A stretch of 64,000 nucleotides of DNA from Capsaspora owczarzaki ATCC 30864 (taxonomy: Eukaryota > Opisthokonta > Filasterea). Shown here in pieces: positions 43,521-54,041 of this stretch. Both the position numbers and the translations under genes were made by a program. The stretch lies in NCBI RefSeq assembly GCF_000151315.2, contig NW_011887301.1, forward strand, positions 1,097,618 through 1,161,617, in the 5' to 3' direction. The notes beneath the pieces were generated by a model. That model saw only the letters and a program-made list of their open reading frames with translations. It did no database searches and had not been told where the DNA came from. How positions within the stretch are numbered: position 1 is the first letter of the stretch; every line of letters begins with the position of its first letter.

Positions 43521-45044
43521 GATTAAATGTGTTTTGAAAGAAAGACTGAAGTTTTCGCTGGATTGATTTGGGCAACAAAAAAATGAAAAAATAAAATAAA
43601 ATGAAATAAAATCAAAACACGTGGAACCCCACGCTGACCACAAGAAGCCCACGAGTCGCCCCTTGGTTCGGAGGGGGGGTGCGGTTGCTTGCTGGTGGTG
43701 GTAGTGGTGGCTGGTGTCATCGAGCTGGTTTTGCAGCACTGCAAGGGTGGAGTCCAAGCGGGAGCACAGGCGCGACGCAGTGCCGAGACTGAAAAACAAC
43801 CAGCAGTTTCAAAAAATCAAGCTTTTTTTTTTTTGCTTTTTTTTTTCTTGTTTCCAATTGAATGGACGGCGAATTGACTTCGTGGTAATGCGCGGTCCAT
43901 ATCGCAAAAATCAGCAACCACCACACACACGCATTGTGGCTACAACACACAACGAGATCCAGCACAATGCAGTGCAATGCAGTGGCTTGTGAATGAGAAT
44001 TTGAGACGCGTTCCTGTTGTGAGATTACAATCTGATCACACAACGATCGGTCACTCGCAGTTGCAAATTTGATTGGTCGTTGGGACGTCTGAGACGCTCT
44101 GCCCAACCGCCTAGCCGGCGTGAGATGATCGCGTGCCCAAACCCCGCCACCCCACAGCTCGCCAAGTGGCCAAGTGGCGGTTTTGAGGCAAAAGACGGCG
44201 AGTTGTGGGAAAAAGTTTTCGGATTTCAAAGCCGGAGCAAACAAGCTCGCGATCGCACGTATGCCAGCCCTTCCCATCCATAATTCGTTATCCAGTGTGT
44301 GTCAAATATAATTGTGGATCTATTGTGCATCTCTAGGCGGCGTGGATTGTCGATGGCACTGTCACAGCGCGACAACCAACAATTCGATTTCAGTGTTCGA
44401 GTGTACAGCGCAGCGGCGTTGCTCAATTGCGCTTAAACTTTCTCAGAAAATTAGCCCTTTGTAGTGTTGTAGGTTGCAAGTTGCTGGACGAGATCGGACG
44501 AGTTGTGTACAATCCACGGTTGACAACTTCCAATGAAACCCTTTGTTTGGCCATCCACCTTGAGCATGTATGGTACCCGCTGAATTTTTTTTCAAAACGC
44601 CTGATTTCTCGACGTGCAGCACCACTTCATCAAACGCCACTCTTCACAAACACCCAGTATTGATGAGTGGCGTCCATCCGCGCCTCACTCGCTCACAAAG
44701 AAACGTCAAACCAATTCATTTGTTCAGTTTTCAATCACTTTTACCACTACTGCGACCACAGCAGAAACATGCACTTGGAACCAAACACGTAAAATTTGAC
44801 AACACCATACAGGTAAACATCAGGAACAAAAAAAAACAATCAGCGAGCGACTAAAAACATACTGGGGTTGGCAACACTTCACAAAAGACGCAGAGAGGCA
44901 CAACCGCCTCCCCAAACACGTCATTGTAATAAAAAAAGAAAGCAATTAGACAGAGGCAGTTTCGAGTCAAGCAAACAAACGAGCGACTGGCCACCGAGGA
45001 CCAGTGCTTGGGCATATCGGCAAAAACGCAAATCCAGCAATTAA
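43521..45044. other. Intergenic between ADP/ATP carrier and synaptobrevin
   Basis: About 1.5 kb. It contains the carrier's 5' region and the SNARE 3' end. Short frames occur on both strands but none shows family motifs or clean splicing. Confidence 0.5.
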
Positions 45045-46006
45045 TTATTTCCAAGGAGCCGCCCACAGCACGATAGCACCGATGAGAATGAGCACGACTA
45101 CGACCAAGATGATCATGAACTGTTTGGGGGCAGCAGCAAGAAGAGAGAAAAAGCGAGGACAAAGCCAGCGACAGACGACAGAAAAAGTCAACATCTTGCA
45201 ACAAACACCAGAACAACAAGGCCTTGAGCAACCCACCTTAATGTTCTTGTACCACATCTTCCTCTTCAACTTGCGAGAAGTGGTCTGAAATCGCTCGGCG
45301 CCATCACGAAGAGCCTCAGACTTGTCCTGGATGTCGGTGAGCTTGGCATCGCGCTCCAACACCTAGCACGAGGAGTCAAGCGAAAAAGCAAGGTAAGTTT
45401 GCAGAAGGAAGCGACAGACACCAACGCTCAGAGGAACAGGTGCCGCAGTACGCAGTACGAGCACACCGGCAATTCCAAAAAAAAAGAGAAAAAAAAACCG
45501 CCCTTTTTACCTTTTCGACGTTGTTCTTCATGATGCCGACAACCTCATCGACTTGGTCTTGAGTTTGTCGGAGGCGATCGTTTGATCCAGCGCTGGTGCT
45601 GGGACCACCGCCTGCTGCTCGGCTGGAAATGGGCGAAAACGAGGAATAAGTAAGTCACTGTGAATTGCGGCATCACATTGCGCGCGCGCGATATCAACAC
45701 AGGTCTGACAGGGAATCCTCTCCCCTGCTCCGACGTGCATAAGCCCGAGTGCGAGAAGCAAGTAACAACCAGCGAGGAAGCTAAGCACAAAATGCGAAGT
45801 CCAAACCTTAGCTTTCGCGGTGCAATGACACCCCCACACTCCAACTTGCGGCACAAAGCTCAAGCAGCACATTCAATCGCCGTGACAAAACCCCCCAAGA
45901 GATGTGTCGGAACGAGTGAGCAAAGACAAGGCGGTCAAAAAGCGATTTTTTTTGTTTTTTGAAGCCGTTGAAAGTGTCAATCCTACTCGAACCTGAGGTT
46001 GGTCAT
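45045..46006 (-). CDS. Synaptobrevin / VAMP R-SNARE
   Basis: A tail-anchored vesicle SNARE of 108 residues. Exons: 46006-45993 (14 bp), 45622-45511, 45362-45237 and 45119-45045. The SNARE motif reads [18 protein letters not shown], then VLERDAKL, where Arg is the ionic zero-layer residue. Next come the [13 protein letters not shown] juxtamembrane segment and a hydrophobic C-terminal anchor ([19 protein letters not shown]). Very close to animal VAMP1-3 and yeast Snc1/2, so plasma-membrane or endosomal fusion is likely. The 14-bp first coding exon (MTNL plus two bases) is inferred from phase and is the weakest part; the remainder is firm. Confidence 0.9.
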
Positions 46007-46561
46007 CGCTTTTGACGCTTGGGCTCGCACTGCCGCACTCCCAATTCAGCGACACCACTCAGAACAAGATGTCCCCAATCGGCCCGCACCAATGGGCACC
46101 TTGCGCTTGGTCGCCCACTCTCGCTTCGTGCGGCTCCAGCAGCGACCGGTCGCTCGATGCTGGAAAAACAGGGTTTTTTGTCTTTTTTTTTTTTTTAAAA
46201 AGAAAAAAAAAAAACGAGGCAGGTTGTTTTTTGAAGAGAGCTGCTTGTTGGGCGTAGCAACACCAGCGCGGGTGAAGGGAGACTCGCATAACCCAATTCC
46301 ACATCGCTCTTCATGACCGTGGGGACTGCTCCACCACGACAGGACGAGTCAGCCGCGTTCAAGCGAATTTTCAAAAAAAAAAAAAGAAAAAAAAGAAAAA
46401 AAAAATAGAGTCATTGATCTTTGACTGCTGCTGTTCCAGCGCGACACGACGGGCCCATCCAACCCAAGGATCGCGATGCCGACGATGCTGGTGCGGACCC
46501 AGCGGGGGGAGAGACACAGAAGCGGGATCCGAGCGCGCGCAGAGAGAGCCACAAAGGCGTT

Positions 46562-46603
<42 letters not shown>

Positions 46604-47368
46604 TTGGGTAGGACCTGTTCGAACAAAAGAAAAAAAAAAAAAAAAAACCGAAGAACGCCAGCCAGACAAGGTCAGTTCAGCAGACTACATTCACCACAAC
46701 AACTCAACGACAAGCGAGACAAAAAGGTCTACATGAAGAAGAGAGGTTAAAAAGCGAGATAGGATGAAGGAAGGGAAAAAGGGAGAGGGGGGAACAAAAA
46801 AACCGGCGAAACGACGGTGACGCGAGCGGAAGAAACGCCAAAACAGCGTCAGCGTGAAACAATGAAAAACGAAAAAATTCGCTCTTCTTCCACTTCTTAC
46901 ATTTGTAATTGGTGGGTGAACTTTTGGAAAAAAAAGGGGGAATGAGTGAAGAATGTTTTCAGTGATGAAGGATTGGAAACACTGAACTGACACAGAGGGA
47001 GAGAGAGCGAGAAGAGAGAAGAGAGAAGAGGAAGCGAAAAAGTATAAATCAATAGAATTGAAAGTGCGATTTGACAGAGCATCAACAGTCGGTGAAATCT
47101 GAGCGAAAGACGAATCAGAGTTGAAAGGGGAAAAGTTCTCAATGCTGAACGGAGGCGGGCGAGAGCGACGCAAATGGATGGCGATGAGTCGGTCGATCGT
47201 CAATCGCAAAGAAATTCCAGAGTAACCATTCATTCATTGGAAAAAAACACAACCCCGCTGCCGGGATGCTCTGTTTACTTTCAACAACAAATCACAATCA
47301 AGACAAAAACAAAGCAAAACAAATCAAAATCCTACTCTGCAGGAAGGGGGGGGGGAAAAAAGAAATCA
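46007..47368. other. Intergenic, homopolymer rich
   Basis: Long A and T tracts (for example about 40 Ts at 46563-46600). No gene recognised. Minus-strand frames here are low-complexity Phe/Ser/Leu translations. Confidence 0.5.
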
Positions 47369-49127
47369 TCACTCGAAACGCTCGACGTCGGCGGTCGGAT
47401 CCGGCCAGGCGCAGTTCGAGCCGCAAGGAGGGTAGGGCAGCGTTTGCGGGAGAATGGAGACACCCGACGTCACCTTGAAGGGGTCGACGAGGGCAATGAG
47501 CGAAATGTTGTACTCGGCCTCAATGAAGAAGCCAGTGTAGCCGACTTGGGGCGCAACTTGCTGTCAATGTGAAAGCAAAAAGCAGACGAGTAATCATCGT
47601 GAGACATGGGGGGTTTCAACAACAGATCGCCAAAAGCTCGCAAACTCTTTTTCGTCTGTGACCTACCTGAGCAATGTACACGCCGTTGCCTTGGTCGACA
47701 AGCTCTTGGGAGAGCCAGAGACGGACATCAATGCACTTGGGGTCCTTGAAGTTGGCGCACTTGATGATGCGGAAGTCGCGAGCTGGGCCGGGGTGGTGGT
47801 TGTGGTACATGACGACCTTGGTGGGCAAGACCTGGGGGCTGAGGTGGCGATAGGTAATGGTGGTGCCGTCGGCGGAAATCTCCCAATCGGCCTGGGGGCG
47901 GGGGTGGTTGTAAATCATGGTTTCCACAAATGAGAGGACCTGGTCAGCAACCTCCAGCTGGTGGCCCGTGAGCGAGTGCTCGGCGTTGGGCACAACACGG
48001 AAGAGCTTTTCGCCCTTGAGGCCGCTCCACATGTAGTCGATGCTATCGGGCAGGAAGAACTGAGATGGGTGTAGAAAAGGTGGAAAAGGTGGAGAAAACA
48101 AAACAAAAAAAAAAAAAAAAAACCCCACACCAGCATCAAACACTCGTATAAGCACACACCAACCAACACTACCTGCATCCACTGATATCCTAAAAACCAA
48201 AACAACAACAACAACACTCACCTCGTCACCAGTGTCGCAGACAATCAGCTTGGGCATGACAAGGCGGTCGGCATAGTTGAGGGGATCGAGAGCAGCGAGG
48301 AGATCGACAAAGCTCTGGGTGTTGAGGTAGTGGATGCATCCAGCGTTCATGTAGTCGTCAAGGGCAAAGGAAAAGTTGCCGTAGGCCTGGAACATGGTGT
48401 TCATCTGGGGAACGAGGTTGCCGAAGGGGGAGACGATCGGGACAATCCCAACGACGCGCTTGTCGACGGCGCCGGTGAGCCAGGTGGTCCATCCGCGCTT
48501 GGAGGCGCCAGCAACAATGAACTGGGTCGGAGCAATCGCCTTGCCGCCGAGCGAGCCGACAAACGAGGTCATCGTGTCGAGGGCGCGCACAGACGCCTTG
48601 GTCATGGGCAGGTGGGCGAGCCAGAACGAGTCGTTCTTGTTGAAGATAAAGTGCTCCCAGGTGAAGGCAATGATGGCATCCTCCGAGCGCGAGGCCTGGG
48701 TCGGGTCTGAGGTGAAGACAATCGGCTCGTTGGGGATGGAGGTCAGGTGGGCCGCGACAACGCGCGATGTTCCGCAAATGATCGACACCAGAGCATCTGG
48801 GTCGGGGGCGTTGCCGTTCTCGTTGGCCGAGCCGCCACCATCAATGTACAGCAGACCCAGAGTCGTGTGCACGGGGTAGTCCGGCACGCAAACTTGGAGC
48901 CAGTGGGTCCAAACGGGCTTGTTGGTGTCGTTGGCCGTGAGCCACGTCTGCGAGGTCATGAAAATGTTGTATGTGACATAGTCGGGGCCCTTGACTTGGT
49001 TGACCAGCTTGTACGCGTACGTCGAGTCGGGCTTGTTGACATAGTCGTCAAGCGGAGTGGCGGCCGCAACAGCGACAATGGCAGCCAGCGCCACCGTCAC
49101 TGCGAGTGCAGTCACGCGCGAAACCAT
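47369..49127 (-). CDS. Secreted PhoPQ-activated-protein family (PqaA/AprA-like)
   Basis: A protein of 496 residues. Exons: 49127-48222, 48059-47667 and 47560-47369, all phase 0. A signal peptide (MVSRVTALAVTVALAAIVAV) points to secretion. The body is the PqaA family, an alpha/beta-hydrolase-like fold found in Salmonella and in Dictyostelium AprA. Conserved blocks: TWLQVCVPD, EDAIIAFTWEHF, VAGASKRGWTTWL (nucleophile-elbow-like), DTGDEFFLPDSIDYMWS and VVPNAEHSLTGHQ. A Ser-Asp-His set can be pointed to in the last three, but activity is not established for the family. AprA slows cell proliferation as an autocrine factor, a possible parallel. ATG at 49127 was chosen over 49151 because it opens the signal peptide. 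Confidence 0.9.
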
Positions 49128-49222
49128 CGTGAAAAAAAAAATCTGATGCAAAACAAAAACGAGTTGAGGATGAGAACAAAGGAGAAGGTGAGTTGATCAC
49201 GACGAACGACAAAGATCAGCCA

Positions 49223-49256
<34 letters not shown>

Positions 49257-50316
49257 AAAAAGATCTGCGCAAGCCATAAAAACACAATGAAAATTCAAGT
49301 CAAAAAAAAAAAAAAAAAAAAACCACCCGCATGTGTTTGAGTGGAGCAGCGACGAGTTGGACGACGCGTCACACAGCGCAGAGTGAAGCACTGGCTGAGT
49401 GAGGTGCCAGTGGCCAAGCAGCACGAGGTGCACGGCGTCGAAGCGAGGCACAGTGGGGACAGTGGCAGATCACGAGGCGAACAGCGAGAGAAAAGAAAAA
49501 CAAAGCGAGAACAGTTGGAGCGTTGAGTCGGTCGATGAGCACATCCGTGCGCGTGAGACTGTGCAATGGATACAAGTGCAAGAGATGATGCGAGTTGGGT
49601 TGCATTGGGCAGTGGGACGCGGCAGCAGCAGCGCTCAGAGAAGACAAGACAAGTGAATGGGCAAAAGATTCCAAAAAAAAAAAAAAAAAGAGCGGCAGGA
49701 CGAAAATGTTGCGCACTGCGAGTTTCGCGCAGCCCACTACTGTGTGTTGCTTGTCACTGGTCCAGCCAGCCATCCGAGTGTTGAAGAATCACAGCACAAC
49801 AAGCAAAACAGAGACAACGAAAACAGCGCACGCATTTGACAGGACAAACGACGAAAGACGAAAAAGTCGAAGGAAAATAGAACGAAACTCACAAAAACAA
49901 ACAGAAGAGTGGATCATTTATTTTTTAAATTTTAAGATATTTTTCGTTTTTAATGGAAATTCTGATTCAAATTTGATTGATTTGTTCAAGTTGCTAATTG
50001 CAAAACGGACGCAATCATTTCGTAAAAGCGCAAGTTTACATTGGAAGTGGGTTGGATGCCAATGCTGATCAAAAGACGCGAAGGGTGAACTTTGAAAGAG
50101 CGTTTTGTTTTTCAGCCACAGAAATCTACAACCAAATGCAACACCATCGCTCCACAAATCAAAACACGAGAGCACTTTTCAATCATAGCATTCAGAACCC
50201 AAACACTGAAAAGCAACAGCAAAGCACAACAACGCTCGAAAGCACATTTTTGCACGACACACAAACAAGAATTGGCAATTTCGCAAAAACAACAAGACAA
50301 AGCTTTTGATTGGTTT
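49128..50316. other. Intergenic, A-tract rich
   Basis: Contains A tracts (49220-49252, 49300-49322). No gene recognised. It includes the 3' end of the HAM1-like gene. Confidence 0.5.
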
Positions 50317-52834
50317 TTACTGTGCACGCGAAATGCTCTGCTGCTGCTGCTGCTGCTGCTGGTCAGCTTGGATGGTGGCGCGACCAGGTTCGGCAAAGAT
50401 GGACGGCCGCTGGTCAATGGTGACCCGCTTTTGCGGAATGTGCTCGAGTCGCTCGAGCATCTTTTCTACAGGAAGAGGTCCACGATTGAAGGGCTGAGCA
50501 CCGTGGTTATCCACCTTTGAAGCGCGAAACATTTCAAACGGCACGGAGGCCGCAGCCTTGCCCGAGATGAGCTTGGTGGCAAAGACCGCGGCAACGTTGC
50601 CGTCCTGCGAGGCCTTCTCGCGGAGCTTGCGACTGATGCTGAACATGGCGCGGTTGAGCACACCGCAAAACTCGCCAATCATTTCCGTGCTGCGCTCAAT
50701 CACGCTGCGTTCGATGGCGTGGCGGATGCGGCGGCGCACGCCACGGCTGCCGAGCATGCGCGGATGGTTGACATCCGTGCCAAAGGCCAGAGTCAGGTCC
50801 GAGATCACAAAGTCCACCGTCACGCCCGTGAACAGCGCAGGCAAGCCGGGGGTCTTGAGGGTGCGCAGCCACAGGGTCAGGCGACCGCCCTCGCCGCCAA
50901 TGGCAACATCCACCGTGCCACTGTCGCTCCTGCGCGGCCAGTTCTTCTTCTCGATGGCAAAGCACACGTTGCGCAGCTTGGCATAGAGGCCGACAATGTC
51001 CACCTTGATGATGGTCTCGTTGGGAGCCGTCGACAGCGAGTACAGGCTCAAGTCCGTGTCCGAGAGCGTCTGGATGTGAATGTGCTCGGGCAGAATGTCG
51101 CGCGCCGACATGGTGAGGTTGTCCACGGCCCAGTCAATCTTCTTGGACGAGCCGCTCATCGCCGGGAGCGGCAAAAAGTCCAGCTGGTCCATCACAATCG
51201 AGGCAACAACGTTGCGAATGTGCGAGATGGTGGTCAGGTCAAAGTGCGTCTTGTCGTGGCGATCAGAGTAGACAAAGTCGCCGGCTAGTGCGTACACGTC
51301 CTGCGCCAAGTGAATCAGGCGCTCGTTGGTGCGAATCGCATCGAGCAACACACGGCCCTCGCGCTCTGCCGTCTCGAAGGTCGGGTGTTGTCGGTAGCGG
51401 TTGCCCATCATGCGGATGCGGGTCAGGGTTGCGCGAATGCGCTCGCGTGCGTACTGCACGTCGTTTGGGCGACGGTACATGTCAGGATCGCGCGTGAGCA
51501 CGTCCAGCAGCGACTTGATGCTGTCGATCAAAACTTTGACATCCTCGTCCGAGGCAATGCGCTGCGACAGGCTCTCGATGGCCGCGGCAAACTGCTCAAT
51601 CGAGCGGCCGCGCGCCAGGCACGCAAACACGTTCAGAAGGTCGGCGCGCACCTTGTGCAAGTGCTTGGACAGCTCGGTCTTGCGCTTTTCCATCGAGGGA
51701 CCGGCTTCAACGCCCACGCCCGCCGACGCACCAAACGTGGTGGTAAGGCTGAACTTGGACTTGGCAAAGTCGTCCCAGACCTGCTCGGAGATCTGGAAGA
51801 AGGCGTCAATGCCACGGCGCATCTCGGGACGCTGCGCAATCATCTCCATGACCTCCATGACAGCCTGCACGACCTGCTCGTCCGACATGGTGGAGGAAAA
51901 GTGATGCGAGCGCTTGCTGCTTGCACCGCCTGGGGTCGACAAGGCGCGAATCGCCGCGCGGTCCTTGCCCTCCAGTCTCAGCTCGTCGCTCATGTCCGAG
52001 TCCTGAACTCCGCCAGCCATGCGTGAGGTGCTAGCTGGCTGATCGTCGGGCTCCTCGACGGTATACGCCCTCGCTTTGCCCTTGCCCCCCGAGACTTCCA
52101 GCGACGAGTTCTGTTGTTTTGTTTGTTTTTGTTGGAGAGGATTGTAGTTCAGTGAGCTCAACTTCCATAAACAAGCAAAAAAAAAAAAAAACAAACAAAA
52201 CCAAAACAAAACCGGACAATGAACGTTTTTGGTTCTTTACCCAAGAGTCCATGTTCAAAGTGTCCAGGTCTTTCGCAGTCAGCGCCTCAATCACGGCCTT
52301 GGCCAAGGTGGTCACTCCGCGGCGGAAGTCTGCAGAGCGGAACAACAGGCCACCAAACACACGGAAGCTCTTGGACAGGGCGCGGAACTGGGCGCGCTGG
52401 CGCTTCATCTTTTCGCGGTCTTCCTGACCTACACCACGAGCAATCGCCTCGGCCTCTTCAGCTTCGCGTTCCAGATCGACCTCGCCTTCGACCTCGTTGC
52501 TGAAGCCCTTGATGCCGCCGACAGCATCCACCGATTCGCGGATGTGAGTGGTGAGCTTCTTGAGCTCCTGCTGCAAGTCGTGCGCGTCGAGGAGGCTCGT
52601 GGCTGTCGTGAGCAGGCGCTCCAAATCCGCGAGCATCTTGCGGCCAGACTTGGACTCGACCTCGCCACGGTGCGTCTCAATGGATGCATTCAACTTGGTT
52701 GCCGCAAACCGGACATCGTCCATCGAAGGAATCTTTCCCTTGGCAAGTTGCTGGACCACTTCAACCGAGACGTTCTTGCGTTGCGTATGCTGCGCCTGAG
52801 CCACTTGCATCAGCAGTTGTTCGTCAATCGCCAT
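50317..52834 (-). CDS. HAM1-like (hyphal anastomosis) lipid-binding-fold protein
   Basis: A protein of 795 residues. Exons: 52834-52241 and 52110-50317, phase 0. The N-terminal half is helical, with repeated RRGV/RRGIDAFF segments. The C-terminal half has the HAM1-like C-terminal pattern: IDWAVDNLTMSARDILPEHI, IVGLYAKLRNVCFAIEKK, SDSGTVDVAIGGEGGRLTL, then FVISDLTLAFG. This resembles the BPI/LBP-type tubular lipid-binding fold. Named from fungal proteins; biochemical role is not known, and lipid transfer is inference. No signal peptide, so probably cytosolic. The acidic segment after the junction (EEPDDQPAS) is low complexity. Confidence 0.75.
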
Positions 52835-54041
52835 GGTTGAGGAGAGAGGAAATCAACAAAAAAAAAACCGGAGACAACGCAAAACTCTGTAGCACAACAA
52901 GAAACAAAGCAGTTGACGAAAGAACGTCAGTCCGACGTTCGCTTTTTGGAACGATAATGTGCACATTTCGATTCGAGACGGAGTTTGTCATCGAGGTGGC
53001 TGTTGTGACGGCGGCGGTTGGCGGGAAAAAGGCGAGAGAACGCCAACGCGTTCTTTGTGTTTTTGAGCGTTTTTTGGTGCTAAGCAAGTCTCAACCCTTC
53101 CAACAATGATCGCCCGAAATCGAGAAGTAATATCGTGAATATTGCTAACGTCAAAACACTTTGAGCGACAATTAGGGTGCTCCGAGGAGGGGGAGTGCAG
53201 GTTGGTCGCGGTGAGAAGAATCGCCGTGGCGCAAACACCAAATAAAGGCGTTTTGTTGAGTTTTCTCTTCTCCTCCTCCTCCTCCTCCGCCGGTATCTGA
53301 GCGTGCAGCCAGTTCCAGCCATCGACCCCACCAGTAAAATTACAGCAATCACAGCCACTTTGCACATTGCGGGGTTGCGAGGGGTGCCAGGACCTCCCTT
53401 CGGTACCGACACGGTGGTCACGCAGCCCGCATTTTTGGTGTTTTTGTTTGGTTGCACTTTTTTTTCGTTCGCTTTTGTTTTTTGTTTTCCGAATCGAGTG
53501 CACTGCCGCACCGTTTTATTCGGTGCTTCCTACTGATCGCCCACCTCCCCAAAGTTCATGTTCAGGTCGGAGCGAAAAGTTCTCGTGTCCAGCTGCGATA
53601 ACTGCGCGTTGATTGAAGGGTCCAACCCCGTTTCCCGCGACTCGCGTCTCCAATAGAAGTGCATGCAAGCGCGATGCAAAAGCTGCGTGATGTGGTGATC
53701 GGCGTGCCTTTTCTAAATCTAGCGAAAGTCAGTCGACCAAAGGCAGAAAGAATAAAAGAGAAATGAACAAAGCCTAATCTGTGTCAGCGCCAAGAATTAT
53801 TGGCGACTGTAGCTCAGAGGTCCTTCAAAAAAGACGCGCATGCAACAAAAAGAACACAATTGAGAAGCGTTGTCGTAGAAATAATCTGAAAAAGCAAAAG
53901 TTCACAGGAGGCGAATGTTGTTGGAAAAATGGACAATCTTGTTTCAAAATCTCAAACACGCTGTTACGACACACAAAAACGCATCCAGAAAAGCTGCTGG
54001 ATTTGTCATAGGACATCACAGTCGTCTAGCGCAATCTTCAA
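52835..54041. other. Intergenic between HAM1-like and lysyl-tRNA synthetase genes
   Basis: About 1.2 kb. Short frames, one with an Arg run and a hydrophobic stretch at 53080-53511, have no family support. A tRNA-like TAGCTCAG at 53812 lacks the rest of a tRNA. Confidence 0.5.

Noticed and set aside
46349-47233. Lys-rich and Phe-rich frames between synaptobrevin and the PqaA-like gene
   Set aside because: Homopolymer translations only.
53080-53511. Minus-strand frame with an Arg run and hydrophobic segments
   Set aside because: The Arg run comes from a CTC/CCT repeat; no family resemblance or splice support.
53805-53880. tRNA-like TAGCTCAG A-box
   Set aside because: No B-box (GGTTCGA-type), anticodon arm or paired acceptor stem follows.
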